From Deltaproteobacteria bacterium (GTDB taxonomy: Bacteria > Desulfobacterota > Desulfomonilia > Desulfomonilales > Desulfomonilaceae), in the NCBI GenBank assembly GCA_016875095.1, contig VGSG01000002.1, forward strand, positions 91,241 to 155,240: DNA of 64,000 bases, given 5' to 3'. Position 1 is the first letter of the stretch. Each line of letters starts with the position of its first letter. Positions 41,012 to 51,516 of this stretch are shown piece after piece. The translations under genes were made by a program, and so were the position numbers. Below the pieces are notes generated by a model. The model did not search any database. It was not told where the DNA came from and saw only the letters and a list, made by a program, of their open reading frames with translations.

Positions 41012-42229
41012 ATGCTGCGGCGTTTCTTCGGAACCAGTGTCTTGGTCGCAAAGGTATTGGCGTATCTTGCCGTGGTGATGCTCTTTGTCGTCTGCCTCTA
41101 TGCCATAGACCAGCATCAAGAACTGAAGCTCTTCAATCAGTTTCAGGCGTTGCAACGGGTCAATCCCATCCCCCGCGCTCAGGAGCTGGCCGACGCGGGC
41201 GAGTATTGTGAAGCGTTGGAGTACTTGGACTACTTCCGGGAGTACGACTATGTGCGAGACGATCCGGAGGTCACCAGGCTCTATAACGAGATCAAATCCA
41301 AGAGGGACAGCCTGAGCTTTAGCGCTTCCGACGCGTTTAGAGGTCTGTGGAAGGGAAGAGGGGCCTGTGTGGAGTCACTGGTCGCGGCCACCGTCTCAGA
41401 CTTCTTGATAATCGGTGATATCCGAGATCTGGCGTGGGGGGCTATCAAGAAGTACCAAGGGCAGGACGCTGATGAGTTCACTATGGCCTTGGCAGGCATG
41501 GGCATTGTCTTGAGCGGCGTAACTGCCGTCGCGACCCCGGCTACCGCCGGCGCCGCGGCGCCCGCGGGTGTAACAGCTAGGACGTCTGTTTCCCTTCTCA
41601 AACTGGCCAAGAAAATGGGCAAGCTCCCTGACCCACTCCAAAAGTCGCTGATCCGCGTCTTCCGGCAGACGGCAAAGGCCAAGAGCCTCAAGCCACTGAC
41701 TCCTGTGAGCGATTCCCTATACCGGATCTCAAAGGTTGACGGACTGAAGGTTTCCGACTTCATGACGGCGTTATCCCGCAGCAGGAGCTTGAGCGATATC
41801 AAGTTCATGGAAAAGGTCACAACCGCGTACGGCAAACAGACGGGAAAATTCCTTAAGTTGGGGGGTGACACCCCGGTTACAGTGTTGCGTCGATTCGGCG
41901 TGAAAAACAAAGATGTCAAACAGGCAGTGGACACCGCCATACAGTACGGCCCGGAAGGTATGCGCCTCTTGCAGCGTACCGGGCCGAGCGCTTTCCTGAA
42001 TTACGTGCGAATCGCAAAGTATTCGGCGCGTGCTACACGCAGCGTCTGGAATCAACGCGTGACAAAACTGCTCGGGAAGGTGGTGATTGGCCTTCCTGTC
42101 GAAGCCCTGTTCGGCATTGCTATTCTAGCGGGATTGGTAACCTTTTCCGCGCCGACCTATTATGGACTCAAAGCTATTCGGCGCGTGCGTGAAAAGATCC
42201 GGACCCATCAGGCCGCGCCGGCTTCATGA
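41012..42229 (+). CDS. Membrane-anchored protein of unknown function
   Basis: A 405-residue protein I do not recognise. It has an N-terminal transmembrane segment (LAYLAVVMLFVVCLYAI), a TPR-like patch (AGEYCEALEYLDYFREYDYV), an amphipathic Ala/Gly-rich segment near residues 170-195 (GIVLSGVTAVATPATAGAAA), a basic helical middle and a hydrophobic segment near the C-terminus (GLPVEALFGIAILAGLVTFS). ATG 41012 has GAGG six bases ahead; TTG 41000 is possible. It could be a pore- or membrane-perturbing protein or an envelope scaffold. No functional motif is seen. Confidence 0.6.
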   Translation: MLRRFFGTSVLVAKVLAYLAVVMLFVVCLYAIDQHQELKLFNQFQALQRVNPIPRAQELADAGEYCEALEYLDYFREYDYVRDDPEVTRLYNEIKSKRDSLSFSASDAFRGLWKGRGACVESLVAATVSDFLIIGDIRDLAWGAIKKYQGQDADEFTMALAGMGIVLSGVTAVATPATAGAAAPAGVTARTSVSLLKLAKKMGKLPDPLQKSLIRVFRQTAKAKSLKPLTPVSDSLYRISKVDGLKVSDFMTALSRSRSLSDIKFMEKVTTAYGKQTGKFLKLGGDTPVTVLRRFGVKNKDVKQAVDTAIQYGPEGMRLLQRTGPSAFLNYVRIAKYSARATRSVWNQRVTKLLGKVVIGLPVEALFGIAILAGLVTFSAPTYYGLKAIRRVREKIRTHQAAPAS

Positions 42230-42545
42230 TGCGGGGTCGCGTTGAAACACCGAATAGGCTGTCGGGTCCGTGGCGCCAACCTTCTCAATGCCCGTTTGCC
42301 GGTCTTCTGGATTCCCATCTCTGTTCAAGCCAGGGTTAAGCTTTGCGCGGGAATGACGTAGAAAGGACCACCTCCAGGCTCCCACCGGATTTCCCGTCTC
42401 GTGGCCACATGGAAGTCACTTCTTGGCGCCCGGAGCAATACGCTTCTTGCCTCTCACAATTGGCGCGAATCCATAAGAATTACTGCTGTCCTACGATCCA
42501 GGCGTGATATAGTGACCGCCAACCTGAGGATCGGGAGTTGACGGA
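42230..42545. other. Intergenic region, one repeat copy
   Basis: No gene seen. It contains a diverged copy of the dispersed repeat at 42307-42358. Confidence 0.45.
42307..42358. repeat. Dispersed intergenic repeat, copy 3 (diverged)
   Basis: CTGGATTCCC (42307-42316) and GCGGGAATGACG (ending 42358) are the two ends of the same unit seen at 2516 and 16061, here with about 30 bases between them. Confidence 0.45.
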
Positions 42546-44018
42546 ATGCCCAAGTTCGAGATCAAGAACAGGAAGACCGGCACGGTCATCTTTAGCGGAC
42601 GGGCAGGATCCCTGAAAGAGCTCGTCCAGTCCGCGGCGACGGCAGGGCTTGACGGCACGATGCCCAATCTTATCTTAGCTAAGGTTGGGATCAAGAAAGC
42701 CGAAAAAGTCAAACTATACAACGCAGACTTGGCCGCGACCGACCTTTCTGAAATAGATTTGACCCAAGCGGTTCTTTCCGGAGCGGACCTTACCGGGTCG
42801 GATCTTTCGGGTTCAGACTTGTCGGCCGCTGACTTTTCGTCTGCGAACCTCAGCCGAGGCTATCTCCAAAGCGCCATACTCTCCGGAACGAATTTCACGC
42901 AGGCTAACTTGAGCGGCGCGAGTCTCACCGGCGCCAAGCTCGACGGAACGGACCTGACCGAAGCCAATCTTTCCGGCGCCGACCTCACGAAGACAAAGCT
43001 CAACCGAGCCACCTGGACGAAAGTGGACTTCTCAGGCGCGCATCTTCCCTCGGCCGATCTCTCCAAAATGCGGCTCACCGGAAACAAGATGAAGGGTGTG
43101 GATCTCTCGTTCGCCCAACTCACGGGGGCAACTTTGACGAATGTGGATCTTTCAGAGGCTAGAATAGAGCGAGCGAACCTTTCTTCGTGCAACCTGTCCG
43201 GTTCCAGGCTTATCGGGGCTGATTTGACCGAGGCCAACCTCACCGGCGCCGATCTCTCCAATGCGAACCTGGAACGAGCAAAACTCTCCAGCGCTACGCT
43301 CAACGATGCGAAGCTTACGGGAGCTAATCTCAAGGGCGCGAAACTTGACGGGGCGAAGCTTAAGTCCGCGGATTTGTCCGGCGCTCGCCTCGCCGGCTCG
43401 GAACTCAACGAAGCCGACATGACCGCCGCGAAACTGACCGGCGCCGACTTGTCCGAAGCGCTCCTTCGTCGCGCGATTTTGAAGGGCGCCGACTTAAGCC
43501 ATGTTGAGGCTGCCAACGCCCGGCTTCCAGGCGCGGACCTTTCGGAAGCGGACGCGGCCGAGGGTCAATTCCCAGGAGCGGATCTCTCATCGGTTCGGAT
43601 GGAGAAAGGCGACCTGTCGTCAGCGGATCTCTCATCCGCGAATCTCTCCGAGGCCAAATTTGACCAGGTGAAGTTAGTCCGCGCCAAGCTCGTGAACGCG
43701 GTGATGGCTCGGGGCCAATTTCACGCTGTGGACGCATCGGGCGCCGACATGCGAGGTGTGGATCTCTCCGAGTCCGACCTCCACGGTTCGAAGCTGGATT
43801 CCACGGATCTGTCGGGAAGCCAATTGTGCGGCGCGAAACTGAGCGGCATCAGTATGTTAGGCGCCCGCATCGTGCAAGCGGACCTCACCCGCGCGGATTT
43901 CTCGTGGGCCGTGATCGACGACACAGATTTTTCAGGGGTGAAGGTGGGGCAGACGAGCTTCAGAGGCGCCCAGATCAAGAACGTGAAAGGCATCCGATTT
44001 AAGAAGAAAGAGCAATAG
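42546..44018 (+). CDS. Large pentapeptide-repeat protein
   Basis: A 490-residue protein. Its leader (FEIKNRKTGTVIFSGRAGSL, KELVQSAATAGLDG) matches the leader of the pentapeptide protein at 31216-31776. From about residue 60 to 470 it consists almost entirely of A(D/N)LxxA repeats, for example GADLTGSDLSGSDLSAADFS. This predicts a long quadrilateral beta-helix of about twenty coils. There is no signal peptide or membrane segment, so it should be cytoplasmic. It may be a scaffold; a DNA-mimic role would need acidic faces, not obvious here. It converges with the PQQ-propeller gene, only 12 bases apart. Confidence 0.88.
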   Translation: MPKFEIKNRKTGTVIFSGRAGSLKELVQSAATAGLDGTMPNLILAKVGIKKAEKVKLYNADLAATDLSEIDLTQAVLSGADLTGSDLSGSDLSAADFSSANLSRGYLQSAILSGTNFTQANLSGASLTGAKLDGTDLTEANLSGADLTKTKLNRATWTKVDFSGAHLPSADLSKMRLTGNKMKGVDLSFAQLTGATLTNVDLSEARIERANLSSCNLSGSRLIGADLTEANLTGADLSNANLERAKLSSATLNDAKLTGANLKGAKLDGAKLKSADLSGARLAGSELNEADMTAAKLTGADLSEALLRRAILKGADLSHVEAANARLPGADLSEADAAEGQFPGADLSSVRMEKGDLSSADLSSANLSEAKFDQVKLVRAKLVNAVMARGQFHAVDASGADMRGVDLSESDLHGSKLDSTDLSGSQLCGAKLSGISMLGARIVQADLTRADFSWAVIDDTDFSGVKVGQTSFRGAQIKNVKGIRFKKKEQ

Positions 44019-44030
44019 CGGAGGTAGCGC

Positions 44031-45428
44031 CTACGCCAGAGCGTAAGCGAAAGTGTCGTCACACCCGAAGTACACGACTCCATTGACGATAGCGGGGGAG
44101 GAGTAGATCGCGCCGCCGGTCTTGAAGCGCCACAATTCGTTCCCCGTCACGAGATCCACAGCGTAGAGATTGTGATCTCCACCCCCGAAATAGACCACGT
44201 TTTCAACCACTGAGGGACCCGCGCTTATTCCGCCTCCGGTCTGGAACCGCCATTTCTCCCGGCCTGTTGCCGGATCCACCGCGTAGAAGATCGTGTCCGC
44301 GCTCCCGAAGCAGATCAAGTGCGAAAGAGCGGCAATGTGCGATGTGATCTTGTCCCCCGTTTTGAATCGCCAGATCTCCTTGCCGGTTCCGGCTTCCAAG
44401 GCATAGACGTGTCCGTCCATCGAACCGAAGAAGACCCGGTTCTGCATTACCGCAGCGGAATTTGACACCGGCCCGTCGGTCTTGAATCGCCAGATCTCCT
44501 TCCCATTGTGAAGATTGACGCAATACAGCCGACCGTCGAAACTGCCGAAGTAAATCGCGCCCTGGAACACGGATGGAGTAGAGTAGACCGGGCCACCCGT
44601 CCGGAACTTCCATTTCCCCGCTCCGGTCTCCACGTCCCATCCGTGAAGGCCGCCGTCGAGACTCCCAATGTATACGCCTCCCTGAAAGATGGCGGGGGAA
44701 GAGTAAATGGGGCCTGACGTGGTGAACTTGTTCTTCTGTTTACCGCTCGCGAGATCGAGTCCGTACAAGCTCCCATCCAGGCTGCCGAAGAAGACAGTGG
44801 ATTGTGCTATCGCAGGAGACGAGTGTATCGATGATTCGGTGTCAAAACGCCATTTCTCTTGGCCCGTGAGGGCGTCCAACGAGTAGAAGCGTCCGTCAAG
44901 GCTCCCAAAGTATACGCGTCCGAACGCCACTGCCGGTGAACCGGGAACCCACCCAGCGGTCTTGAATCGCCATTTGGGCCGCGCGCCGGATCGCACGGCC
45001 GTCCCGGGAAATACCCCGTCCCGATGCGCGTTTGCGCGGAAAAAGACTTCCTCTACAGACGCGGCGGAAGGCGCGGAGAGCTTCGGTCCTTCCACCGCCG
45101 GTTTCTCCGTGATTTGGCTCGCGGGAGGCCCCTGTTTCTGACGAAACTTGGAGACGATGACTCCACATTGGGGACATTCCTCAAATTCAAAGAACTGAGG
45201 CATGCTGCACGCGGGGCACCGATACACATCCAGGTTCAAGGTATGATCGGACGCGCCCCCCCTCGGAGCCACCTCGGATTGCTTCAAGAGTCCGCTGTCA
45301 ACGAGCTTGTCAAGGAGACTCTGGAGACCGCGAGCGGAGAGCCCGTACTTCCGCATCATGTCGCGGTCGCTCAGCCCGGCCCGAACATCGAGAACAGCTT
45401 CTCTCGCGTTTATCTTCACTCGATTCAT
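44031..45428 (-). CDS. PQQ-like beta-propeller protein with N-terminal helical domain and zinc ribbon
   Basis: A 465-residue protein. Residues 1-55 (AREAVLDVRAGLSDRDMMRK; YGLSARGLQSLLDKLVDSGL) are the same ~50-residue domain found twice in the protein at 32758-33696. A zinc ribbon follows (CPACSMPQFFEFEECPQCG). The rest is an eight-bladed PQQ-like propeller, with repeats such as PIYSSPAIFQGGVYIGSLDG and EIWRFKTGDK. There is no signal peptide, so it is not a periplasmic BamB-type protein. Most likely it is a cytoplasmic binding scaffold. Architecture is clear; function unknown. Confidence 0.85.
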   Translation of the reverse strand: MNRVKINAREAVLDVRAGLSDRDMMRKYGLSARGLQSLLDKLVDSGLLKQSEVAPRGGASDHTLNLDVYRCPACSMPQFFEFEECPQCGVIVSKFRQKQGPPASQITEKPAVEGPKLSAPSAASVEEVFFRANAHRDGVFPGTAVRSGARPKWRFKTAGWVPGSPAVAFGRVYFGSLDGRFYSLDALTGQEKWRFDTESSIHSSPAIAQSTVFFGSLDGSLYGLDLASGKQKNKFTTSGPIYSSPAIFQGGVYIGSLDGGLHGWDVETGAGKWKFRTGGPVYSTPSVFQGAIYFGSFDGRLYCVNLHNGKEIWRFKTDGPVSNSAAVMQNRVFFGSMDGHVYALEAGTGKEIWRFKTGDKITSHIAALSHLICFGSADTIFYAVDPATGREKWRFQTGGGISAGPSVVENVVYFGGGDHNLYAVDLVTGNELWRFKTGGAIYSSPAIVNGVVYFGCDDTFAYALA

Positions 45429-45842
45429 TGACGTGTCCCAGCGCGTAGCCCACCGACTCGATTGAGCAGCGCGCCGAGATTGAAGTGTATTCCGCCGTAC
45501 CGGGTCAACGCGCGTGTCAGGCCTTCCCTTTATCCCTCACCGGCGTCCTATGCCGCCGCAAAATGACGGGCTTTATCGGCCTTGTCGGGGACTCCTGCGC
45601 GCCATTCGTGTCGCTCGAAGATTATACCGTGAAAGCTGTCGAAAATGGCGCGATAAATCGAGCCGCCCTGTTTGACGTTCATGCGAATGTGGCCCGGAAA
45701 GAGCGCCGGCGCTCTGGAATACGGCGTATAGACACCAGCTTATCCTTGATATATAAAAGCGTGCCTGACTGTGCGCCGTCTTGCCCGCGCGGCCCGCTGA
45801 GACGCACATTCGGGAGAGACCCCGCGCCGGAACGAGGAGATC
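45429..45842. other. Intergenic region upstream of parC
   Basis: About 410 bases between divergent genes. No coding frame here has family-like features. It contains the promoter listed at 45729-45757. Confidence 0.4.
45729..45757 (+). promoter_or_regulatory. Candidate promoter of parC-parE
   Basis: TAGACA (45729-45734), 17 bases, TATAAA (45752-45757). It lies about 85 bases upstream of the parC ATG. Confidence 0.5.
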
Positions 45843-48260
45843 ATGGGAGCCCACGTTTGGAGCATCGATAAGAACCGGCCTCAAAAGACGCCGCTCCATG
45901 AAGAGGTGGAGAAGCGCTATCTGACTTACGCTCTCTCCACGATAGTCTCTCGGGCCTTGCCCGACGTGCGAGACGGCCTGAAACCGGTTCACCGGCGGAT
46001 CCTTTACGCGATGCAGGCCATGGGGCTGAGTGACGCCGCGAGGATGAGGAAATCAGCCGCTGTGGTGGGCGAGGTAATCGGAAAGTACCATCCTCACGGG
46101 GATCAGGCCGCGTACGACGCGCTCGTGCGCATGGCCCAGGATTTTAGTCTTAGATACCCATTGGTGGACGGATTAGGGAATTTCGGCTCGGTAGACGGAG
46201 ATGCGCCCGCGGCCATGCGTTACACGGAAACGCGGTTGAGCGCGTTTGCCGACCTGCTTCTTCGAGAAATCGAACTTGGCACCACCGATTTTCACGCCAC
46301 ATATGACGCAATGGGCAAGGAACCCGATGTGCTTCCCGCCGCGTTGCCCAATCTCCTGCTCAATGGGTCCTCAGGCATAGCGGTCGGCATGAGCTGCTCG
46401 TTCCCCCCGCACAATCTTAGGGAGGTGGTCGCAGCTTGTCGCGCCGCCATTTACAACCGGGACGCGCGGACCGCGGATCTTCTCCGGTATATCCAAGGCC
46501 CTGATTTCCCTACAGGTGGTGAAATTCTCGATCAACCGGGCTTACTGACCCAAATATATTCCGAAGGGCATGGCTCGATCGCTCTGCGGGGGACCTACAC
46601 AGGGGAAAGCCCGAAGAAAGGCCGGCGTAATCTTGTTATCACCTCCATCCCGTACTCGGTGAACAAGGCTCGCCTTGTGGAACGCATCGCGCTCCTCATC
46701 AGGGAAAAGAAGCTCAAGCACGTCCAAGACGTGAGAGACGAGAGCGCGGAGGATGTCCGCGTGGTCCTGGAATTGAGAAGCGCCGATGTGGACCCGGAAG
46801 CCGTCATGGCGTTTGTGTACAAGCATACGGACCTTCAGATCAATTTTCCGGTGAATTTCATTGCCGTCACGGCCCAGGGAATCCCGGAGCGACTCAGTTT
46901 GGCGGGCATTATCCGGCGCTTCCTCGATTTTCGGTACGAGACTACCGTACGCCGATTGCGCCATCGCATGTCCATCCTACAGGAGAGGATCCATCTCCTT
47001 GAAGGCTTTGCCGCCCTTTTTACCGATCCGGATAAGGCCCTGGAAATCATCCGATCGGCGCGGAATCGCGCGGAGGCCGCGGCGCGCCTCAAAGAGACTT
47101 TCCGCCTGGATGACGAACAGGTGAACGCGATACTGGAGATGCGGCTGTACCGACTGGTGGAGATGGAGAAAGACAAGCTCCTGGAGGAGCTCGCGGGCAA
47201 GCGAAACGAGGCGGAGACTATTGCACGCGATCTGGCCGATTCCAAGCGTCTGTGGAAGCTCGTGGACAAGGAGCTTGCCGACATCGAGAAAAGATTCGGC
47301 GACGACCGTCGCACTCGGATTGTAAAGCACACGGATGCGGTCGCGACCGATTACAACCCTGATGACTTCGTGGAACACGAAGACGTGACGGTCATAGTAT
47401 CGCAGCAGGGTTGGTTGCGGCGAGTTAAGATGGAGGTGGACGATCCGGCCGCGATGAAATTCCGTGAAGGGGACGGCCTTTTCGCCATGGCCAGGGTAAG
47501 GACGGATCGCACGATCGCATTCTTCTCCAACATGGGCAAAGTCTACGTGATCCGGGCGCTGGACGCGCCGGCCACTTCGGGATTCGGTGAGCCGTTGGGC
47601 AGCCTCTTTACCATGGTGGACGGCGAGCGCATGGTGGGCTTCATCGCGCCCGACCCGGTGGAAGAGCCGGCGACACAGCCTGGCGCCCCGGTCGCGGCGG
47701 AAGACCAGCCGGGCCACGAGCGGCTTGAATATGAGATCGCTCAGGGGGATCTTTTTTCCCCTATGGAGCGGGAGAGTTCGTCGGTGCGGCAGGAGGGGGA
47801 AGAGCAGGCGCCCGCGACAGGGCTGCTGGTTACTACTCACGGACGAGGGTTTCGGTTCACCTATGACATGCTCCGTGAGGCCACCAAGCGCCTCGGACGC
47901 AAGATCGCGGGCCTGCCCGAAGGCGTCGAGGTGGTGGCTGTTCACTCAGTCAGTGAGAACCTAGTGGCGGTCGCGGCGGACAGCGGCCGGCTCCTTGTCT
48001 TTCCCGCCGTGCAAGTCCCTGTGCTCGCGGGTCCGGGCCAAGGCGTGCGATTGATCAGGCTGGAACAAGATGGGCGGGTTGCGGCCGTGGAACCGGTCGC
48101 GGCCGAAGACGCGCTCCGCATTGAGCCCAAGAAAGGCAAAGACAAGATCATTAGGGTGAACCAGATCCCCGTAGCGAACCGTGCTACCAAAGGTAAGCGC
48201 GTCTGCCCGACTATTCGGAACATGCGGCGTGAGCAGGGCATGGATGGTGAAGGACAATGA
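45843..48260 (+). CDS. parC: DNA topoisomerase IV subunit A
   Basis: An 805-residue type IIA topoisomerase A subunit. The catalytic core includes [40 protein letters not shown] (quinolone-resistance region) and [19 protein letters not shown] with the DNA-linking Tyr. The GyrA box (QRRGGKG) is absent in the C-terminal part, which together with the adjacent parE supports ParC over GyrA. The C-terminal region has propeller-like blades ([40 protein letters not shown]). An acidic low-complexity insert of about 55 residues near 612-665 is unusual. ParC overlaps parE by four bases. Confidence 0.92.
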   Translation: MGAHVWSIDKNRPQKTPLHEEVEKRYLTYALSTIVSRALPDVRDGLKPVHRRILYAMQAMGLSDAARMRKSAAVVGEVIGKYHPHGDQAAYDALVRMAQDFSLRYPLVDGLGNFGSVDGDAPAAMRYTETRLSAFADLLLREIELGTTDFHATYDAMGKEPDVLPAALPNLLLNGSSGIAVGMSCSFPPHNLREVVAACRAAIYNRDARTADLLRYIQGPDFPTGGEILDQPGLLTQIYSEGHGSIALRGTYTGESPKKGRRNLVITSIPYSVNKARLVERIALLIREKKLKHVQDVRDESAEDVRVVLELRSADVDPEAVMAFVYKHTDLQINFPVNFIAVTAQGIPERLSLAGIIRRFLDFRYETTVRRLRHRMSILQERIHLLEGFAALFTDPDKALEIIRSARNRAEAAARLKETFRLDDEQVNAILEMRLYRLVEMEKDKLLEELAGKRNEAETIARDLADSKRLWKLVDKELADIEKRFGDDRRTRIVKHTDAVATDYNPDDFVEHEDVTVIVSQQGWLRRVKMEVDDPAAMKFREGDGLFAMARVRTDRTIAFFSNMGKVYVIRALDAPATSGFGEPLGSLFTMVDGERMVGFIAPDPVEEPATQPGAPVAAEDQPGHERLEYEIAQGDLFSPMERESSSVRQEGEEQAPATGLLVTTHGRGFRFTYDMLREATKRLGRKIAGLPEGVEVVAVHSVSENLVAVAADSGRLLVFPAVQVPVLAGPGQGVRLIRLEQDGRVAAVEPVAAEDALRIEPKKGKDKIIRVNQIPVANRATKGKRVCPTIRNMRREQGMDGEGQ

Positions 48261-50161
48261 GTGATTCGTACACCGTCAAGGACATTCAGGTGCTCAAGGG
48301 CCTTCAGGCTGTCAGGAAGCGGCCGGGGATGTACATCGGCGGCACAGGCAAGGACGGACTGCATCAACTGGTGTGGGAAATCCTTGATAACAGTGTTGAT
48401 GAGGCGCTCAACGGCCACAGCAAGCACATCACGGTGGTGATGCTCGCGGACGGAAGCGTCTCAGTTGAGGATGACGGCCGGGGTATGCCGGTGGAAAAGC
48501 ATCCGACCACAGGAAAAAACACGGTTGAAACCATATTTTGCAACCTTCACACAGGCGGTAAGTTTGACGACGACGCGTATAAGGTAGCCGGCGGACTCCA
48601 TGGAGTCGGCGCGGCGGTGGTCAATGCGTTGAGTGAGCGGTTGGTGGTTCAGGTGAAGCGAGGGGGAAACCTCTACGAGCAGACCTTCAGCCGGGGAAAA
48701 GCGAAAGGCGGCCTCGCGGTGAAGGGCAAAGCCGTGGGGACCGGGACCAAGGTCCTTTTCCTTCCTGACAGTCAAGTTTTTGAAGATCGCGCCTTTTCAA
48801 AGATTCGGATCCGCGAGCGGCTCGAAACCAAAGCCTTCCTCATCGCCGGTCTCAAAATAACGTTGAGAGACGAATTCGAGGGGACTGAGGAGGTCTTTTG
48901 CTACCCCGGCGGTATCAAGGATTTCCTGGCGAAGCTCATTGCGGTTGCCAGACCTATAGATGCGCAACCGTTCCATTTCCGATACGACAACGACGTGCGC
49001 TTGGAAGTCGCGATAGCATGGACCGAGGAGACAACGAGCCGGATCAGTTCCTTTGTCAATTCCATACCCACGACCGCGGGAGGCACTCACGAGGCTGCTT
49101 TCAAGAATGCAATCACAAAGGCAGTGAGAACATACCTTGAGAAACGCAACGGCCTCCCGAAAGGGATCAGAGGTATTTCCGGTGATGACGTGCGAGAAGG
49201 GATGGTGGCGATCGTTTCGCTCTTTCTGCATGGAGATGTGGAATTCCAGGGGCAGACGAAAGAGCGGCTGAACAGTTCCAAAGCTATGCAAATCGAACCG
49301 TTGATTCGCAACGCGCTCGAAACCTGGCTCCACCAGAATCCGGGGCAAGCCGCTGTCATAGCGGGGCGAGTGCTCCTCGCCGCGCAAGCCCGGCAGGCTT
49401 CCCGCGCTGCGCGGGACGAAGTGGCTCGCAAGGCTGCGCCAAGGCGGCTGACGCTCCCGGGAAAGCTTGCCGATTGTTCCTCCACCTTGCGGGACCAGAC
49501 CGAATTATTCATCGTGGAAGGAGACAGCGCGGGCGGGTCTTCCAAGCAAGCCAGAGACAGGAAGTTTCAGGCCATACTCCCGGTCCGGGGTAAGATACTC
49601 AACGTGGAGCAGGCTTCCGACGAGAAACTCAAAGCAAACAAAGAGATTCAAAGCATCATTCAAAGCGTGGGAACCGGAGTCGGCAATGCCTTTTCATACG
49701 ATCGTTTGCGGTACGGAAAAATTATCATCAACACAGACGCGGACGTGGACGGCCATCACATCGCAACCCTGCTCTTAACCTTTTTCTACCGTTACCTTCC
49801 CGAACTGATCCGGAAAGGGCACGTGTACCTGGCAATGCCACCCCTTTACAGGATCCGAGTCGGCTCCGGCAAGAAAGCCCAGACCCTCTATGTATTCTCC
49901 GACCGAGAAAAGGACGCGATCCTGTCTAAGCAGAATGGGAAATCAGTGGAGGTTCAGCGGTTCAAGGGCCTCGGAGAGATGGACGCGCCGACACTCAAGA
50001 GCACCACGATGGATCCGGGCACACGCACGCTTCTCCAGGTGCAGGTTGCCGATGAAGAGGAGACGAACGGAATCTTCGAGACACTGATGGGAAAAGACGT
50101 GAAAAGGCGGTTCCTCTTCATCAAAGAGCGCGCGAAAGAAGTTCGGGATCTGGATATCTAA
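48257..50161 (+). CDS. parE: DNA topoisomerase IV subunit B
   Basis: A 634-residue ATPase subunit. The GHKL motifs are present: [39 protein letters not shown] and [20 protein letters not shown]. The TOPRIM domain shows [20 protein letters not shown] and [20 protein letters not shown]. The closing [20 protein letters not shown] is family-typical. Length suits ParE or short GyrB; pairing with parC supports ParE. ATG 48257 overlaps the parC stop. The enzyme decatenates daughter chromosomes. Confidence 0.93.
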   Translation: MSDSYTVKDIQVLKGLQAVRKRPGMYIGGTGKDGLHQLVWEILDNSVDEALNGHSKHITVVMLADGSVSVEDDGRGMPVEKHPTTGKNTVETIFCNLHTGGKFDDDAYKVAGGLHGVGAAVVNALSERLVVQVKRGGNLYEQTFSRGKAKGGLAVKGKAVGTGTKVLFLPDSQVFEDRAFSKIRIRERLETKAFLIAGLKITLRDEFEGTEEVFCYPGGIKDFLAKLIAVARPIDAQPFHFRYDNDVRLEVAIAWTEETTSRISSFVNSIPTTAGGTHEAAFKNAITKAVRTYLEKRNGLPKGIRGISGDDVREGMVAIVSLFLHGDVEFQGQTKERLNSSKAMQIEPLIRNALETWLHQNPGQAAVIAGRVLLAAQARQASRAARDEVARKAAPRRLTLPGKLADCSSTLRDQTELFIVEGDSAGGSSKQARDRKFQAILPVRGKILNVEQASDEKLKANKEIQSIIQSVGTGVGNAFSYDRLRYGKIIINTDADVDGHHIATLLLTFFYRYLPELIRKGHVYLAMPPLYRIRVGSGKKAQTLYVFSDREKDAILSKQNGKSVEVQRFKGLGEMDAPTLKSTTMDPGTRTLLQVQVADEEETNGIFETLMGKDVKRRFLFIKERAKEVRDLDI

Positions 50162-50184
50162 TCGCCGGTCTCCTCATCGATGGA

Positions 50185-51516
50185 TTAATTCGGCCCGCCT
50201 GATTCCGTTCGCGGAGCTGAAGTATGGGCTTCCAGCTCGACAGGTTTCCCGGCGCGATCCGCCATGCTCTTGAGGGCGCCGGAAATCATCTGTTTGAGGC
50301 CAGGATCTTTTTCCATCTTAAGCGCCTGAACCATCACAGGGAAAACTTTCTCGCTCTCTATCGTTCCCAGCCTCCGGAGCGCATCCACGGCAGATCTCCT
50401 TACGGAGAGCTCCTGATCGCCAAGAGCCTTTTCAAGGGCCTTCATCATCTCATCCGTAACGGGCCGAAACGAACCGAGCGTGCCTATCGCGAACGCGCGC
50501 ACGGTCAAGTCAGGATGCTTGGTAAGGTTGATGACCGGACCAAGAGCCTTGGCCGCGTCACTCCCCACACTCCTGAGCATTCGCAGCGCGAGCAACTGGT
50601 TCTCCTGGTCCGAGTCTTTCAAGGACCTTATCAGAGGATCGACAAAGCTCGCGGCCTTGTCGCGATAGGTGAGGACCCCGAGAATAGCCTCTCTCCGCAC
50701 CCGATGGTCTGAATCCTTGAAGGCTTTGGAGAGAATGGCCACCCCATAATCCCCTTTTGGGTCCAGATTCGGAATGGCCACCACGAGTTCGGCCCTCGAT
50801 TCGGGCCCGGCCTTGTCGAAGAGGGCTGCCAGATCGGGCAACAGAGGACCGGCCTCGGACTTCATGGCCCGGAGCACGCCAAGCGCGTTCTCCAAAGAGA
50901 CCTGATTCCCCGTTGCAAGGACTTCCTTGAGACCGGGGAGCACCTTGTCAGGAGTCTCTTTCGCGATGGGTCGGAGAGCTCTGCCGGCTATCCGGGAGGT
51001 CACTTCATGGTCGCTTTTCAGACCTGCCAGCAGCAGCGGAATAGACGCGGCATCCTTGCCCCCAAGGAGCGCCAGACTGACCCCAGCATTCATGCGAACC
51101 ACGGAATCCGAGTCCTGTTCAAGTGATTTGAGGGCTTGTTCCACACCGGGCTCGCTCTTGCCAAGGTTGCCCAACGCAAGCGCAACCTCCCGCCGGACCC
51201 CGGCGTCGTCATCTCTGGATCGCTCCAGCAAAGGGGCGATAACCAGCTTAACATGTTCCTTGAATGAACCGAGAGACTGCGAGGCCGCAGCCCGAACCTT
51301 GGCCTCGGGGTCCTTGAGCGCGTCCACAAGAGGGCCAACTGCCCGCAAGGGCCTGCTTCAGCCACAGCCCAGGTCGGTAGCGGCTCGCGCTCGGACTCCA
51401 GGGTCAGGATCTTTCAGGTCTGTGATGGAAAGATCCACATCGCGGGCCAATGCCCCCCCGGCGCCTGTCGCCAGCGCGAAGATCAGAAGCGCGCCAATAA
51501 TCGACAATCTTCTCAT
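50185..51516 (-). pseudogene. Exported HEAT-repeat protein interrupted by one in-frame TGA
   Basis: The frame starts at ATG 51516, overlapping the stop of the upstream gene (ATGA). Codons 1-52 give a signal peptide (LSIIGALLIFALATGAGGAL) and a first HEAT-like unit (DLKDPDPGVRARAATDLG), ending Cys-Gly. Codon 53 is TGA (51360-51358). The same frame then continues for about 390 codons of HEAT repeats (RAVGPLVDALKDPEAKVRAA; RREVALALGNLGKSEPGVEQ; VRRSAVDALRRLGTIESEKV). The frame is intact on both sides, so this is a single stop, not a frameshift. It is a nonsense mutation (CGA to TGA would be enough), a sequencing error, or a selenocysteine (context Cys-Gly-TGA). Only a short GCCC-TTGC-GGGC hairpin follows, weak as a SECIS. 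Confidence 0.7.

Noticed and set aside
44031..45428. BamB-like outer-membrane assembly lipoprotein
   Set aside because: It has an eight-blade PQQ-type propeller but no signal peptide or lipobox; a helical domain and a zinc ribbon precede the propeller.
45843..48260. Identification as gyrA
   Set aside because: No GyrA box QRRGGKG, and the gene is coupled to a ParE/short GyrB gene in the parC-parE manner; ParC is the better call.
51349..51516. Frameshift in the HEAT-repeat gene
   Set aside because: Counting codons from ATG 51516 to the downstream HEAT frame gives an exact multiple of three; the interruption is one TGA, not a frameshift.
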